Positions 36,254-45,190 of a stretch of DNA of 64,000 nucleotides are shown here, in pieces. The stretch is from DSVQ01 sp964484765. Lineage in GTDB: Bacteria; Planctomycetota; Planctomycetia; Planctomycetales; Planctomycetaceae. The notes beneath the pieces were generated by a model. The model ran no database searches. It was not told the DNA's origin and saw only the letters and a program-made list of their open reading frames with translations. Made by a program: the position numbers and the translations under genes. The stretch covers positions 62,001-126,000 of the forward strand of contig CAZAGI010000002.1 in assembly GCA_964484765.1 (NCBI GenBank). Direction: 5' to 3'. Every line of letters begins with the position of its first letter. Position 1 is the stretch's first letter.

Positions 36254-37923
36254 ATCTGCGGTTCGCGTATCTCGGGCAGAGCCGCATGATCGCAGCGGCG
36301 ATGGGCCAGTCCCAAACGTTGTCGCTGTTGCCGAATCTCGCGCGCGAGCCGGTCAGTTTCGACGCCGCGCTCTTGCAACCCTTGCGGTTTCGGGAAGCGA
36401 TCAGCGCACTCCACGATGTCGTCATTAACGATCTGCGCTACCAGCCGCGTGACAAATCGGCCTACGAGGCCTGGCAAAAGGAGCAGGCAGTCGCCAAGCG
36501 GGAGATTTATCGCCGGGAATTCGAGCAGGCGCGGAAGCAACTCGCCGAGCAGCGTGAACTGACGCCGCCTCCGCCGGGTTTCGATGCCCTCTTCGAAAAG
36601 ACCCGTTCGCGGTATTGGGCCGCGCGATTCAAACTTGCCGACCTGTTGCGCCGTGAAGATCCGGAGCTGTGGCGCTGGCTCATGCCCTGTGATCCGGTGA
36701 TTACTGTCGCTCCCGACGTCGTGTTTTTCGAATGTTTCTCGGCCGATGAAAGCAGCTACGGTTGCTTGACAGTTTCCCGCGATTCGTTCGGCCCCAATTC
36801 GGATGTGCGGCTCGGGACGACGAACGTCGACTATTCGTGGGATCTATACCATCACTTTCAGTCGCTGCGAACCTATCGGGAAACACGGTTTCTCCTCGAT
36901 CCCGCGGGCTTCGAAGTCAAAACGGAGTCTGCGGCGGACTATCGGGAAGAGAAGATCGATTTGCCCGACGGGTGGTTGCGCGGGTTCATGACCACACAGG
37001 AAGCGATGGGCATGCCGGGCCTGAACGTGCCGTTATCGCGCGAGGCCGTCTATTCTGTGCTGGCATTTCTCAAGCGCCACAAGGCGAAGGCCAGCCCACG
37101 CGCCATTCGTTTCGAATTGCTGCCGGGACGAGCTCCCGAAATCGTGCTCGAACCTTGGGAACAACGAATCGTTTCGCATGGCACGAAATACGAAGGCCCT
37201 GCGGTGGAACCGATCCGGATCTGGGGTGCGCGCCGGCTGTTAGTGCTGGCACGTGTGCTGCCCTTGGCATCGCAGTTTTCCGTTCGCCTGCTGGGGACGG
37301 GGTTGCCGAGTTTCTGGGTGGCGCAGATGGGCGATATGCAGTTAACGCTGGGGCTTTCGGGCTGGACCACCAACGACTGGACGCGCGGTTCATCGCTGGA
37401 TCTGCTCGCGCCGCCGGCGACGATCACCGAAGGGTTGTTACTCAAAGTCGAACAGGCGCTGCGGGAACGGCGGTCGATGACCCTCGCACAGTTGCAGACG
37501 GCAACACAGGCCTCCGCGGCGGCGGTCTCCGCGGCGCTCAGACGGCTGGCGTTCACGGGACAGGTGATCCACGACTTGCCGCACGGAGTGTATCGCTTCC
37601 GTCAGATTATGCCGATGGTCCTCAGCGACGCGCAGTTGGGTCCCGAAAACGCTGAACTCACCGCCGCCCGCCAGATTCTGCTGCGTCAGAAGGCCGAAGT
37701 CCTGGCGACCACACCAATGGAGCGCGGCGTCTTTCTGACGGGAAAAGTGGAGGCAACCCCGGTGGAGATCATGGTCGATCTCGATGGGCGGATTCGCCGT
37801 GGCAAATGCCTCTGCGGTCACTTCCGCCGCTATGGGATTCGCAACGGTCCGTGCCGGCACATGATCGCACTGCGGAGTTTGTCGGCCGTCGCGTCATCGT
37901 CGCCGGCGGCATCGCTAAACTGA
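36250..37923 (+). CDS. Retron-associated winged-helix/SWIM zinc-finger protein
   Basis: 557 residues, starting inside the stop of the previous gene. The N-terminal half is unrecognised, with a charged coiled coil near residues 75-105. A winged-helix-like domain is visible at residues 395-450 (LLKVEQALRERRSM, then ASAAAVSAALRRLAFTG as recognition helix, GVYRFRQI as wing). The C-terminus has a SWIM zinc finger: Cys520-x-Cys522 (KCLCGHF) and Cys535-x-His537 (GPCRHMIAL). SWIM and winged-helix modules bind nucleic acid or proteins. The combination next to an ARM-like protein and a retron reverse transcriptase matches the predicted type XIII retron composition as I recall it. Its mechanism is unknown. 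Confidence 0.75.
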   Translation: MNLRFAYLGQSRMIAAAMGQSQTLSLLPNLAREPVSFDAALLQPLRFREAISALHDVVINDLRYQPRDKSAYEAWQKEQAVAKREIYRREFEQARKQLAEQRELTPPPPGFDALFEKTRSRYWAARFKLADLLRREDPELWRWLMPCDPVITVAPDVVFFECFSADESSYGCLTVSRDSFGPNSDVRLGTTNVDYSWDLYHHFQSLRTYRETRFLLDPAGFEVKTESAADYREEKIDLPDGWLRGFMTTQEAMGMPGLNVPLSREAVYSVLAFLKRHKAKASPRAIRFELLPGRAPEIVLEPWEQRIVSHGTKYEGPAVEPIRIWGARRLLVLARVLPLASQFSVRLLGTGLPSFWVAQMGDMQLTLGLSGWTTNDWTRGSSLDLLAPPATITEGLLLKVEQALRERRSMTLAQLQTATQASAAAVSAALRRLAFTGQVIHDLPHGVYRFRQIMPMVLSDAQLGPENAELTAARQILLRQKAEVLATTPMERGVFLTGKVEATPVEIMVDLDGRIRRGKCLCGHFRRYGIRNGPCRHMIALRSLSAVASSSPAASLN

Positions 37924-37950
37924 AACTGGAGAGGTACGATTCGCGAACAT

Positions 37951-38190
37951 CAATGAGTCGGGAGGGAGTGAGCCTGGAACTGAGACTTTCTCTGCGGCGT
38001 TCCGCCGCGGGTGACTTTGCCTACCCATTGCGTCCCCAAGCCCGTTGTTCGTTTGGCCGACCACACACCTGGTGCGGTCGACCAAGGCGAGCCAAGGCTC
38101 CCGCCCGCACCAGGTGTGTGGTCGGCCTTGGTGAACGGACTTGGTCCGAAGTGTGAAGTCAGAAACTTGGGCTCCCCCTCCCGCTCATTG
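37951..38190 (+). ncRNA. Putative retron msr-msd non-coding RNA
   Basis: Located between the SWIM gene and the reverse transcriptase gene. The ends are complementary: a1 at 37951-37974 pairs with a2 at 38170-38190 over three blocks (CAATGAG/CTCATTG, CGGGAGGG/CCCTCCCG, GAGCC/GGCTC; 20 pairs). After a1 there is an msr-like hairpin, GCGGCG-TTC-CGCCGC (37994-38008, extendable with C-G and G-U pairs). The msd-like part is a long hairpin: a perfect 23-bp stem, 38055-38077 with 38105-38127, closed by a 27-nt tip containing GAGC-CAAG-GCTC, and an outer stem, CCAAG-c-CCGTT (38036-38046) with 38134-38144. An AGC trinucleotide at 37971-37973 may hold the priming guanosine. Exact ends are inferred. Confidence 0.85.
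38055..38127 (+). repeat. Perfect 23-bp msd stem-loop
   Basis: Inverted repeat of 23 bp without mismatch (38055-38077 and 38105-38127) around a 27-nt loop. It is the core of the proposed reverse-transcribed msd part of the retron RNA. Confidence 0.92.
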
Positions 38191-38248
38191 TGTTTGCGCT
38201 GCGGCTGACTGACGACACCGGCGGTGCGGTGCAACGGGAAAAACAGTG

Positions 38249-39841
38249 ATGGGACTCAGAGACTTCATCGTCCGTATTTTGCGGTTGTTTCAAGCACCGC
38301 CGCCGCCATCAGCCCGTCCTCCCTCGGGAACACCGTCGCCGCCGTTCAGCGCACCCATTTTCCCGCCCGATCCGCCACGACAAACTGCCCCCGCCACAAC
38401 GCGGAAGACGCTCAATCTCGACGCGTCCCAATTCACGCCGATCACCTCCGCCGCAGCGCTCGCACAATCTCGCGCATCGACCACCGTGCGGTCCAATCCG
38501 TGGTGGGGCCGCCTCGACACCATCCCTCCGGCTTCCGATGAACGGACGCTATTGATCGATCGCTCGCTGGTGGCCTACGGCCTGATGAAGCCCGAAGACC
38601 TGGTGCAGATCCACAAGATCGGCGACCAGATGCTCGAGCTCAAAGGTGATCAGGCGATTGCCAGCGAGCAGGCTCGCGCCGCCGTCGCTCAATCCGAAGT
38701 CGAACGCCAGCGACTCAAGGAACAGAAAAAGGCCGAATCCGCTGAACGTAAGCGGAAGCACGCCGCGGACGTGGCACAGCGGAAAGCAACCGACATTGTG
38801 TTTCTGGGACGCGGTGTCTCGAAGGGCCTCGCCGATCGCCGGGCCAACATCGAGAAGCTGCTCGCCGCGGGGCTTCCTGTGCTGGCAACTCCGGCCGATG
38901 TTGCCCAGGCGCTTGGACTGTCGATTCCGCGATTGCGGTGGCTGGCCTTTCACTCCTTCGCAGCGGAAACAACGCACTACATCCGCTTCACCGTGCCGAA
39001 AAAATCGGGCGGTGTCCGCGAACTGGCGGCTCCGCATCGCGACCTCGCCCTGGCGCAACGGTGGATCTTTCAGAACATTCTGCAGCGATTGCCGGCACAT
39101 CCGTCGGCTCACGGCTTCGTGCGGGGCCGATCGATCCGCAGCAACGCGGTGCCGCACGTAGGTCAAGATGTGCTGGTGAATTGTGATCTGAAAGACTTTT
39201 TCCCGACGATCACTTTTCCGCGTGTGCTGGGTGCGCTGCGCCAGCTGGGATATTCCCCGGCAGCGGCGACCGTGCTTGCCCTGTTATGTACCGAGGCCCC
39301 CCGCCGCAAAGTGGAGTACGCAGGGCAGACGTTGTTCGTTGCGACAGGACCGCGGGCGTTACCCCAGGGGGCCTGCACCAGTCCGGCACTTTCGAACCTG
39401 ATTGCCCGACGGCTTGATTCGCGGTTGTCCGGAATCGCCACGAAACTCGGGTGGCAATACACTCGCTATGCCGACGATTTGTCGTTTTCAGCGACGACCG
39501 CGGCGCAACAGCAAGTGGGTTACCTGCTGGCGCGAATCCGGCACATCGCGCAAGACGAAGGGTTCGCAGTCAATGAAACCAAGACCCGCGTGCAGCGACA
39601 GAACGCGGCGATGTCCGTCACGGGGATCGTGGTTAATCGCCGCATCGGGATCAATCGGCGGGAAATACGCCGGTTGCGGGCTCTGCTGCACAAGGCGCAG
39701 AAGCACGGGTTGGCCTCACAGAATCCCACCGGTGACCCGCAGTTTGTCAGCCGGCTTCGTGGCCGGATTGCCTTCGTGCGGATGATCAACCCCGAGCAGG
39801 CGCAACCGCTCGAAAACGCGCTGCAAGCTGTGTGCGGTTGA
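38249..39841 (+). CDS. Retron-type reverse transcriptase
   Basis: About 530 residues. The RT domain spans roughly residues 240-480 (counting from a GTG codon at 38246): fingers FTVPKKSGGVRELAAPHRDL, palm NCDLKDFFPTITFPRVLG, PQGACTSPALSNLIARRLD and the catalytic TRYADDLSFS (YADD at 408-411). Two retron-specific motifs are clear: NAVPH (the NAxxH motif, 300-304) and SVTGIVVNRR (the VTG motif, 458-460), which argue against a group II intron or DGR enzyme. Unusually, an N-terminal extension of about 220 residues holds a proline-rich segment (17-50) and a charged coiled coil (145-182). The msr-msd region lies directly upstream. Confidence 0.92.
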   Translation: MGLRDFIVRILRLFQAPPPPSARPPSGTPSPPFSAPIFPPDPPRQTAPATTRKTLNLDASQFTPITSAAALAQSRASTTVRSNPWWGRLDTIPPASDERTLLIDRSLVAYGLMKPEDLVQIHKIGDQMLELKGDQAIASEQARAAVAQSEVERQRLKEQKKAESAERKRKHAADVAQRKATDIVFLGRGVSKGLADRRANIEKLLAAGLPVLATPADVAQALGLSIPRLRWLAFHSFAAETTHYIRFTVPKKSGGVRELAAPHRDLALAQRWIFQNILQRLPAHPSAHGFVRGRSIRSNAVPHVGQDVLVNCDLKDFFPTITFPRVLGALRQLGYSPAAATVLALLCTEAPRRKVEYAGQTLFVATGPRALPQGACTSPALSNLIARRLDSRLSGIATKLGWQYTRYADDLSFSATTAAQQQVGYLLARIRHIAQDEGFAVNETKTRVQRQNAAMSVTGIVVNRRIGINRREIRRLRALLHKAQKHGLASQNPTGDPQFVSRLRGRIAFVRMINPEQAQPLENALQAVCG

Positions 39842-39859
39842 TTGGGTTCCGCGGCTCAA

Positions 39860-41377
39860 TCAGATCCGCTGGATCAACGCCCACAACCATCCGGGAACGG
39901 CGAACAGCCCGAGAGTGGCCGTCGCGCACAGACCGATCGCCAGGTACGACGGCGTTGGGGCGTCGGCTTCTGCGGAAACAACCGGCGCGGCGGGTTGCAG
40001 GTACATCGTGCCGATGATCCGCAGGTAATACCACGCACCAATCGTCGCATTCACGGCAAGCCACACGGCAAGCCAATGCCCGGCTTCCGTTCCCGTCCCC
40101 CAGGCGGCGATGAACAGATTCAATTTGCCGAGAAACCCCGCGGTGGGCGGCAAACCCGTCAAGCTGAAGAGGAACAACGTCAGCAGCAACGCCATGGCCG
40201 GTCGCGTGCGGCTGAGTCCCGCAAGATCGTTAATCGCTTCGATGCGGCGATTGGATTGCTGCAAGGCACCGAGGACAGCGAAGGCCCCGAGCGTCATTGC
40301 GCCGTAAACGATGAGGTAGAACAGCAGCGCTTCGAATCCGGTTGGTCCGCCCGCGGTACCACCGCCGACAACAAACCCCACCAGCATGTAACCGGCATGA
40401 GAGACGCTGGAAAACGCCAGCAGCCGGCGGATATCGGTTTGCAGCAGGGCGAGCAGATTGCCCACGAACATCGACAACACTGCCAGCCACCACAGCAGGG
40501 GATTGGAAAACTGAAACAGCGACCATTCCCCCCCGAACGCTTCCACGGGGACCGCCAGCACGCGATAGAGCGCCACAAACCCGGCCACTTTCGGAATGAA
40601 TGACAACATCGCTGCGGCGGCGTTCGGCGCTCCCTGAAAAACATCGGGAGCGTAAAAATGAAACGGCACGGCGGTGAGACGGAACGCCAAACCGGCCACC
40701 ATCATCATCACGGCTACCACCAGCAACACCGGCATGCTCTGCCCGCGGCCAGCCGTCAGCGCAGCGTAAATCGCCTCGAGATTCGTCGAGCCGACGGCGC
40801 CGTAGAGATAGCTCAATCCGAACAGCAGCATTCCCGACGAAAAGACGCTGAGCAGGAAATACTTGATCGTTGCTTCCTGAGCCGGGGCGTCACGCCGGGG
40901 CATGAGCAGAAAGAGGTAGGTAGGCACGCTGATGAGTTCCAGAGCGACAAACAAACCGACGAGGTCGTTCGCCGCGCCGACGAGGCTGACGCCCGCAATG
41001 ATCGACAGCAGGCACGCCTGCGTTTCCGCCGCACGGCTGTCGTCCGCTTGATTCCAGGTGAGGAGGACCAGAACCAGGCCGAATGCCAAGCTGATCCCGC
41101 GCACCAGCCATGCCAGTTCATCGAGGCGGAAGGGTCCGGTGGTGACGGGCTGGGGTGACGTCCCCAGCCAGACATAGCCCGCGACGAGAAGCGACAGCAG
41201 CGAGAGCCAACCCCAGCGGTGACGCAATCCCGCGGGCGCTTCTCCGCGTTCCGAGACCAGAAAGGGCGCAGCAAAGAACATCAAGCAGACCGTGGCGAGG
41301 ACGATCACCTCGGGCACAATCAGGCTGATGCTTGCTTTGAGCTGGACGACGGCATTGGCAATGTCCAATTCGTTCAC
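39860..41377 (-). CDS. nuoN: NADH-quinone oxidoreductase subunit N (NuoN)
   Basis: Membrane subunit of respiratory complex I, an antiporter-like proton channel. 505 residues with about 14 transmembrane segments and the proton-translocating pattern: VALELISVPTYLFL (conserved Glu), EATIKYFLLSVFSSGMLLFG (Lys), APNAAAAMLSFIPKVAGF, LLAFSSVSHAGYMLVG and GLPPTAGFLGKLNLF. Its start overlaps the nuoM stop (ATGA). It is the last gene of the nuo operon, whose other end faces the retron RT gene (convergent, 18 nt apart). Confidence 0.95.
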   Translation of the reverse strand: MNELDIANAVVQLKASISLIVPEVIVLATVCLMFFAAPFLVSERGEAPAGLRHRWGWLSLLSLLVAGYVWLGTSPQPVTTGPFRLDELAWLVRGISLAFGLVLVLLTWNQADDSRAAETQACLLSIIAGVSLVGAANDLVGLFVALELISVPTYLFLLMPRRDAPAQEATIKYFLLSVFSSGMLLFGLSYLYGAVGSTNLEAIYAALTAGRGQSMPVLLVVAVMMMVAGLAFRLTAVPFHFYAPDVFQGAPNAAAAMLSFIPKVAGFVALYRVLAVPVEAFGGEWSLFQFSNPLLWWLAVLSMFVGNLLALLQTDIRRLLAFSSVSHAGYMLVGFVVGGGTAGGPTGFEALLFYLIVYGAMTLGAFAVLGALQQSNRRIEAINDLAGLSRTRPAMALLLTLFLFSLTGLPPTAGFLGKLNLFIAAWGTGTEAGHWLAVWLAVNATIGAWYYLRIIGTMYLQPAAPVVSAEADAPTPSYLAIGLCATATLGLFAVPGWLWALIQRI

Positions 41378-42987
41378 GGCTGCTTCTCGCCCTCGGCGAC
41401 CGTGGTGTCATGGACGGACGTCGCCTTATAGACAAACGCCAAGCCTTCGACATCCGGCCGAATCAAATCAATCAAAGTCTGCGGGAACAGTCCCAGGTAC
41501 AGGCACATCGCCGCCAACGGGGCCAGCGTGAGAATCTCGCGGGCATTCAAGTCGGGAATGTCTTCGTCGTGGCCGTCATGCGCGTGCGGCAGATCGACCG
41601 GGCCGAAGAACGCTTTCTGCAACACGCCCAGCAGATACCATGCCCCCAGCACAACCCCCATCGCTCCCAGCGCCGAGTACAGCATGTTGACTTTGAACAT
41701 GCCCGCGAGCGCCAGGACTTCGCCGACGAATCCATTCAACCCCGGCAATCCGATGCTGGCGAACACGATGAAGACCATCATCACACCCAATCGCGGCAAC
41801 CGCGTGGCGAGACCACCTAATTCGGACAACTGGCGGGTGTGGTACCGTTCGTAAAACATCCCCACCAGACAGAAGAGCGCCCCGGTCGACAACCCGTGGT
41901 TGATCATCTGCAGCACCCCGCCGGTGATGCCTTCTGCATTCAGCGCGAACAGCCCGAGCATGCAGAAACCGAGGTGCGCCACGGAACTGTATGCCACCAG
42001 CTTTTTGATATCGTTCTGCGCGAGCGCGCACATTGAACCATAGATGATACCAATAACCGACAGCGTGGCGATCAGCGGCAGCCCAACAGAGCGGCAGGCA
42101 TCGGGCAACATCGGCAGGACCAGCCGCAGGAAACCATAGCTCCCTAGCTTCAGCAGCACGCCGGCCAGCAGCACCGAGCCCGCGGTCGGAGCTTCGACGT
42201 GGGCCAACGGCAACCACGTGTGAAACGGGAACAACGGCACCTTCACCATGAAGCCCGCGGCGATCATCAGGAACAACGTGACTTGCGTGTCGACCGGTAA
42301 CCGCTGGTGAATCAGCGCCGTCGCCAGATCCGGAATCGCAAACGGTGTGACGAGATCGGTTTTCTCATGGACCATCAGCGCCAACGAGACCAGTCCCAGC
42401 AGGGTGATCAAACTGCCCCCCAGGGTGTAGACGAAGAATTTGCCGGCAGCGTATTTTCGCAGCGGCCCCCCCCAGATGCCCACCAGAAAGAACAACGGGA
42501 TCAGTGTGAACTCGAAGAAGACGTAAAAGAGCAGCAGATCGAAGGCGCAGAACACGCCCAGCAACCCGGCTTCCAGAATTAGTAGTGCAGCGTAGAACTC
42601 AGCGGCCCGTTCCGTCACCGCGGTCCAGGACACCAGTACAGCGGAGATGCACAGCAAAGTTGTCAGCAGGATCATCGCCACGCTGATGCCGTCAACCCCA
42701 AGGTAAAACTCAAACTTGGTGGGAACCCCTCCGGGTGTGGCCGGCGCGAGCGTCAACCACTCATGGCGAAGTTCCATCCGCGGCATGATCGGACTGGTCC
42801 GCGCCTTGATCGGAATCTCAGGCAGATTCAGGTATTGCGATGCCAAAGCCAGCGACACCAGAAACGTTGCCACGGTGGCAATCAATGCCGACCAGCGGGC
42901 GCGCATCGGCGAAGCCTGAGCGTCCAGCAGCAACATCATTGCCGCCGCGATCAACGGCAGGAGAATCAACAGCACTAACACGCTCAT
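41374..42987 (-). CDS. nuoM: NADH-quinone oxidoreductase subunit M (NuoM)
   Basis: Second antiporter-like proton channel of complex I, 537 residues from the ATG at 42987 (MSVLVLLILLPLIAAA). The signature VFFEFTLIPLFFLVGIWGG, the KVPLFPFHTWLPLAHVEAPTAGSVLLAGVLLKLG block (lysine and histidine on broken helices), AQNDIKKLVAYSSVAHLGF and GLPGLNGFVGEVLALAG are characteristic. A C-terminal extension includes a His/Asp-rich segment (HAHDGHDED). The frame is open upstream to 43074 but overlaps the nuoL gene. Coupled to nuoN. Confidence 0.95.
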   Translation of the reverse strand: MSVLVLLILLPLIAAAMMLLLDAQASPMRARWSALIATVATFLVSLALASQYLNLPEIPIKARTSPIMPRMELRHEWLTLAPATPGGVPTKFEFYLGVDGISVAMILLTTLLCISAVLVSWTAVTERAAEFYAALLILEAGLLGVFCAFDLLLFYVFFEFTLIPLFFLVGIWGGPLRKYAAGKFFVYTLGGSLITLLGLVSLALMVHEKTDLVTPFAIPDLATALIHQRLPVDTQVTLFLMIAAGFMVKVPLFPFHTWLPLAHVEAPTAGSVLLAGVLLKLGSYGFLRLVLPMLPDACRSVGLPLIATLSVIGIIYGSMCALAQNDIKKLVAYSSVAHLGFCMLGLFALNAEGITGGVLQMINHGLSTGALFCLVGMFYERYHTRQLSELGGLATRLPRLGVMMVFIVFASIGLPGLNGFVGEVLALAGMFKVNMLYSALGAMGVVLGAWYLLGVLQKAFFGPVDLPHAHDGHDEDIPDLNAREILTLAPLAAMCLYLGLFPQTLIDLIRPDVEGLAFVYKATSVHDTTVAEGEKQP

Positions 42988-43040
42988 GCTTGCACTTTCC
43001 GGGTTCCGCCCCCGTCCGAAACACGTCGCTCGGACAACGT

Positions 43041-45161
43041 TCAGTTGGATCCCGTCAACGATTGCAACATCCACACCATGCTGACGGCCAACCCGAGCAG
43101 CATCACATAGGCGTAGTGCTGCACCAGTCCGTTTTGAATCGGTCGAATAATCGCCGCGAAGAACCCCGGCACCAGGGCCACGCCGTCGACGATCTTGTCA
43201 ATCACCAGTCGATCCACGATTTCTGACAGTTCGGCGACACCCCGCAGCGGCTTCACCACCAGGGCGAGATACAGTTCATCGAGATACAGGCCGTTCTGCG
43301 AGAACTTGGTCAGCGGCCCGGTGTTGTCTTTGACGCCATGGGCACCAGGATGTTGACCGTAGACGAGATAGGCCGCGGCAATCCCGCCGATGGCGAGGAT
43401 GCTGCTCGTCAACATCATGAACCAGTCGTGGCCATGTTCCGCGGCCCCGTGAGCGGCGTCACCATGGGCCACGACCGGGGCCGGCATGCCCGGCGTATGG
43501 TGCAGGTACTCGCCATACAAGTGTGTCGGCCCGGTGACGAGACCGATGAATAACGCCGCGGCTCCCAGGATGTACAACGGCCCGGCCATCACTGGAGATG
43601 CATCGTGCGGATGATGTCCCGCTTCCGGCGGAAAGACTTCCGGACCATGGAACGTGAGGTAGTAAGCCCGGAAGGTGTAAAACGCCGTCATCAGTGCGGT
43701 GAGCAATGCGACGCCCAGGATGATCGTGTAGAACGTGCCGTGTTCGTCCGTCTGCGCGGCGCGATGCAGCACAGCGAGAATCTCGTCTTTGCTCCAGAAA
43801 CCGGACAGCAGCGGCACTCCGGCGAGCGCCAGTGCTCCGGCGAGAAATGTCATCCACGTAATCGGCAGTGCTTTTCGCAATCCGCTGAACCGCCGCATGT
43901 CGATCACGTCCCCCATCGCATGCATTACGCTTCCGGCGGAAAGGAACAGCACCGCTTTGAAGAACGCGTGGGTAAACATGTGGAACATGGCGTTGGTGAC
44001 CGCAGGCTGCATCAATTCCTGAGGATTGGCTCCCGCGGCTCCCAGCGACATGAACATGTAGCCGAGCTGGCTGACGGTGGAATACGCCAGCACGCGTTTC
44101 AAGTCGTTCTGCGTGAGCGCGGTGATCGCCGCAATGAGGGCCGTTGCCGCACCAATGCCCGCGACAATCTGCAGCGCGAAGGGCGAGTGCACAAACAACG
44201 GCGCACAGCGGGCGACCAAATATACCCCCGCAGTCACCATCGTCGCGGCGTGAATGAGTGCGGAGACCGGCGTCGGGCCTTCCATCGCGTCCGGCAACCA
44301 CACGTGCAGCGGGAACTGAGCCGACTTGCCGACCGCTCCGACAAACAGCAGCAGGCAGATTGTGGTGAAGAGCGTGGGGTCCTGCAGCATCTGTTCTTTG
44401 ATCAAGCTGCCATCCGCGAGAATGTCGGAGAATTCCAGCGTTCCAAAGACATTCCACAACATGAAGATGCCGAGGATCAACCCGAAATCGCCGATACGGT
44501 TGACCACAAACGCCTTTTTCGCGGCGGCGGCGGCGGACGGCTTCTGGAACCAGAAACCAATCAGCAGGTAGCTGCACAGGCCGACTGCTTCCCAGAAGAC
44601 GAAGAGCAGCAAGAAGTTAGAAGCCAGCACCAGCATGCACATTGAAAAGACGAACAGGCTGAGCGCCCCGAAAAACCGGGGATAACCGGGGTCACCATGC
44701 ATGTAGCCGGACGCAAAGATCGCCACAAGCAAGCTGACCGTCGTGACCATCACCAGCATCAAAGCAGACATGGCATCCGCACGCAGTTCCACGCGCACGT
44801 TCATGCCGCCGGCATCAGAGCGATGTTGTTGCACCGAAGACGTCTTCGGAGGCTCGCTGCCGCGGACGTCGAACCAGTCATAGATCCACAGCGTGACCGC
44901 CCCGGACTTCGTTGCATGGTTGTCGTCGCGGTGTTCATCCCGGGCCTCCGCGGAGTGCTCATCACCGGTTGGAAATGTGCCCGGCACGACCACAAACAAG
45001 AGATTCAGCGCGCACAGCCAGGAAACAATCAGCCCGAGCACCACCGGCTGGTGGGCTTTGTCGCGGCGAAAGAATTGCCCCGCAACGAGAATCCACACAC
45101 ACGCCGCCAACGGCGCGGCTGGAATCAACCACAGACAATTCTCATTCAACCAGGACACCAC
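43041..45161 (-). CDS. nuoL: NADH-quinone oxidoreductase subunit L (NuoL)
   Basis: Largest membrane subunit of complex I and the third antiporter-like channel, with a C-terminal lateral helix. 706 residues from a GTG at 45161 that has GGGGAG nearby. Key segments: LLFVFWEAVGLCSYLLIGFWF, KAFVVNRIGDFGLILG, KSAQFPLHVWLPDAMEGPTPVSALIHAATMVTAGVYL, NDLKRVLAYSTVSQLGYMF and AGVPLLSGFWSKDEIL. Near residue 70-120 there is an unusual hydrophilic loop rich in Asp, Glu and His (DEHSAEARDEHRDDNH), and another His-rich stretch near the C-terminus (HGDAAHGAAEHGHD). Confidence 0.95.
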   Translation of the reverse strand: MVSWLNENCLWLIPAAPLAACVWILVAGQFFRRDKAHQPVVLGLIVSWLCALNLLFVVVPGTFPTGDEHSAEARDEHRDDNHATKSGAVTLWIYDWFDVRGSEPPKTSSVQQHRSDAGGMNVRVELRADAMSALMLVMVTTVSLLVAIFASGYMHGDPGYPRFFGALSLFVFSMCMLVLASNFLLLFVFWEAVGLCSYLLIGFWFQKPSAAAAAKKAFVVNRIGDFGLILGIFMLWNVFGTLEFSDILADGSLIKEQMLQDPTLFTTICLLLFVGAVGKSAQFPLHVWLPDAMEGPTPVSALIHAATMVTAGVYLVARCAPLFVHSPFALQIVAGIGAATALIAAITALTQNDLKRVLAYSTVSQLGYMFMSLGAAGANPQELMQPAVTNAMFHMFTHAFFKAVLFLSAGSVMHAMGDVIDMRRFSGLRKALPITWMTFLAGALALAGVPLLSGFWSKDEILAVLHRAAQTDEHGTFYTIILGVALLTALMTAFYTFRAYYLTFHGPEVFPPEAGHHPHDASPVMAGPLYILGAAALFIGLVTGPTHLYGEYLHHTPGMPAPVVAHGDAAHGAAEHGHDWFMMLTSSILAIGGIAAAYLVYGQHPGAHGVKDNTGPLTKFSQNGLYLDELYLALVVKPLRGVAELSEIVDRLVIDKIVDGVALVPGFFAAIIRPIQNGLVQHYAYVMLLGLAVSMVWMLQSLTGSN

Positions 45162-45190
45162 GACACTCCCCGCGATCGGGTTTCGACAAA

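Noticed and set aside
38249..39841. Reverse transcriptase as part of a group II intron or a diversity-generating retroelement
   Set aside because: There is no maturase (X) or HNH domain, no intron domain V/VI-like RNA, and no template/variable repeat pair. The NAxxH and VTG motifs and the upstream RNA are typical of retrons.
43605..44645. Plus-strand open frame opposite nuoL
   Set aside because: It lies within nuoL, which is complete. The antisense product is His/Arg/Gln-rich and unrecognisable.
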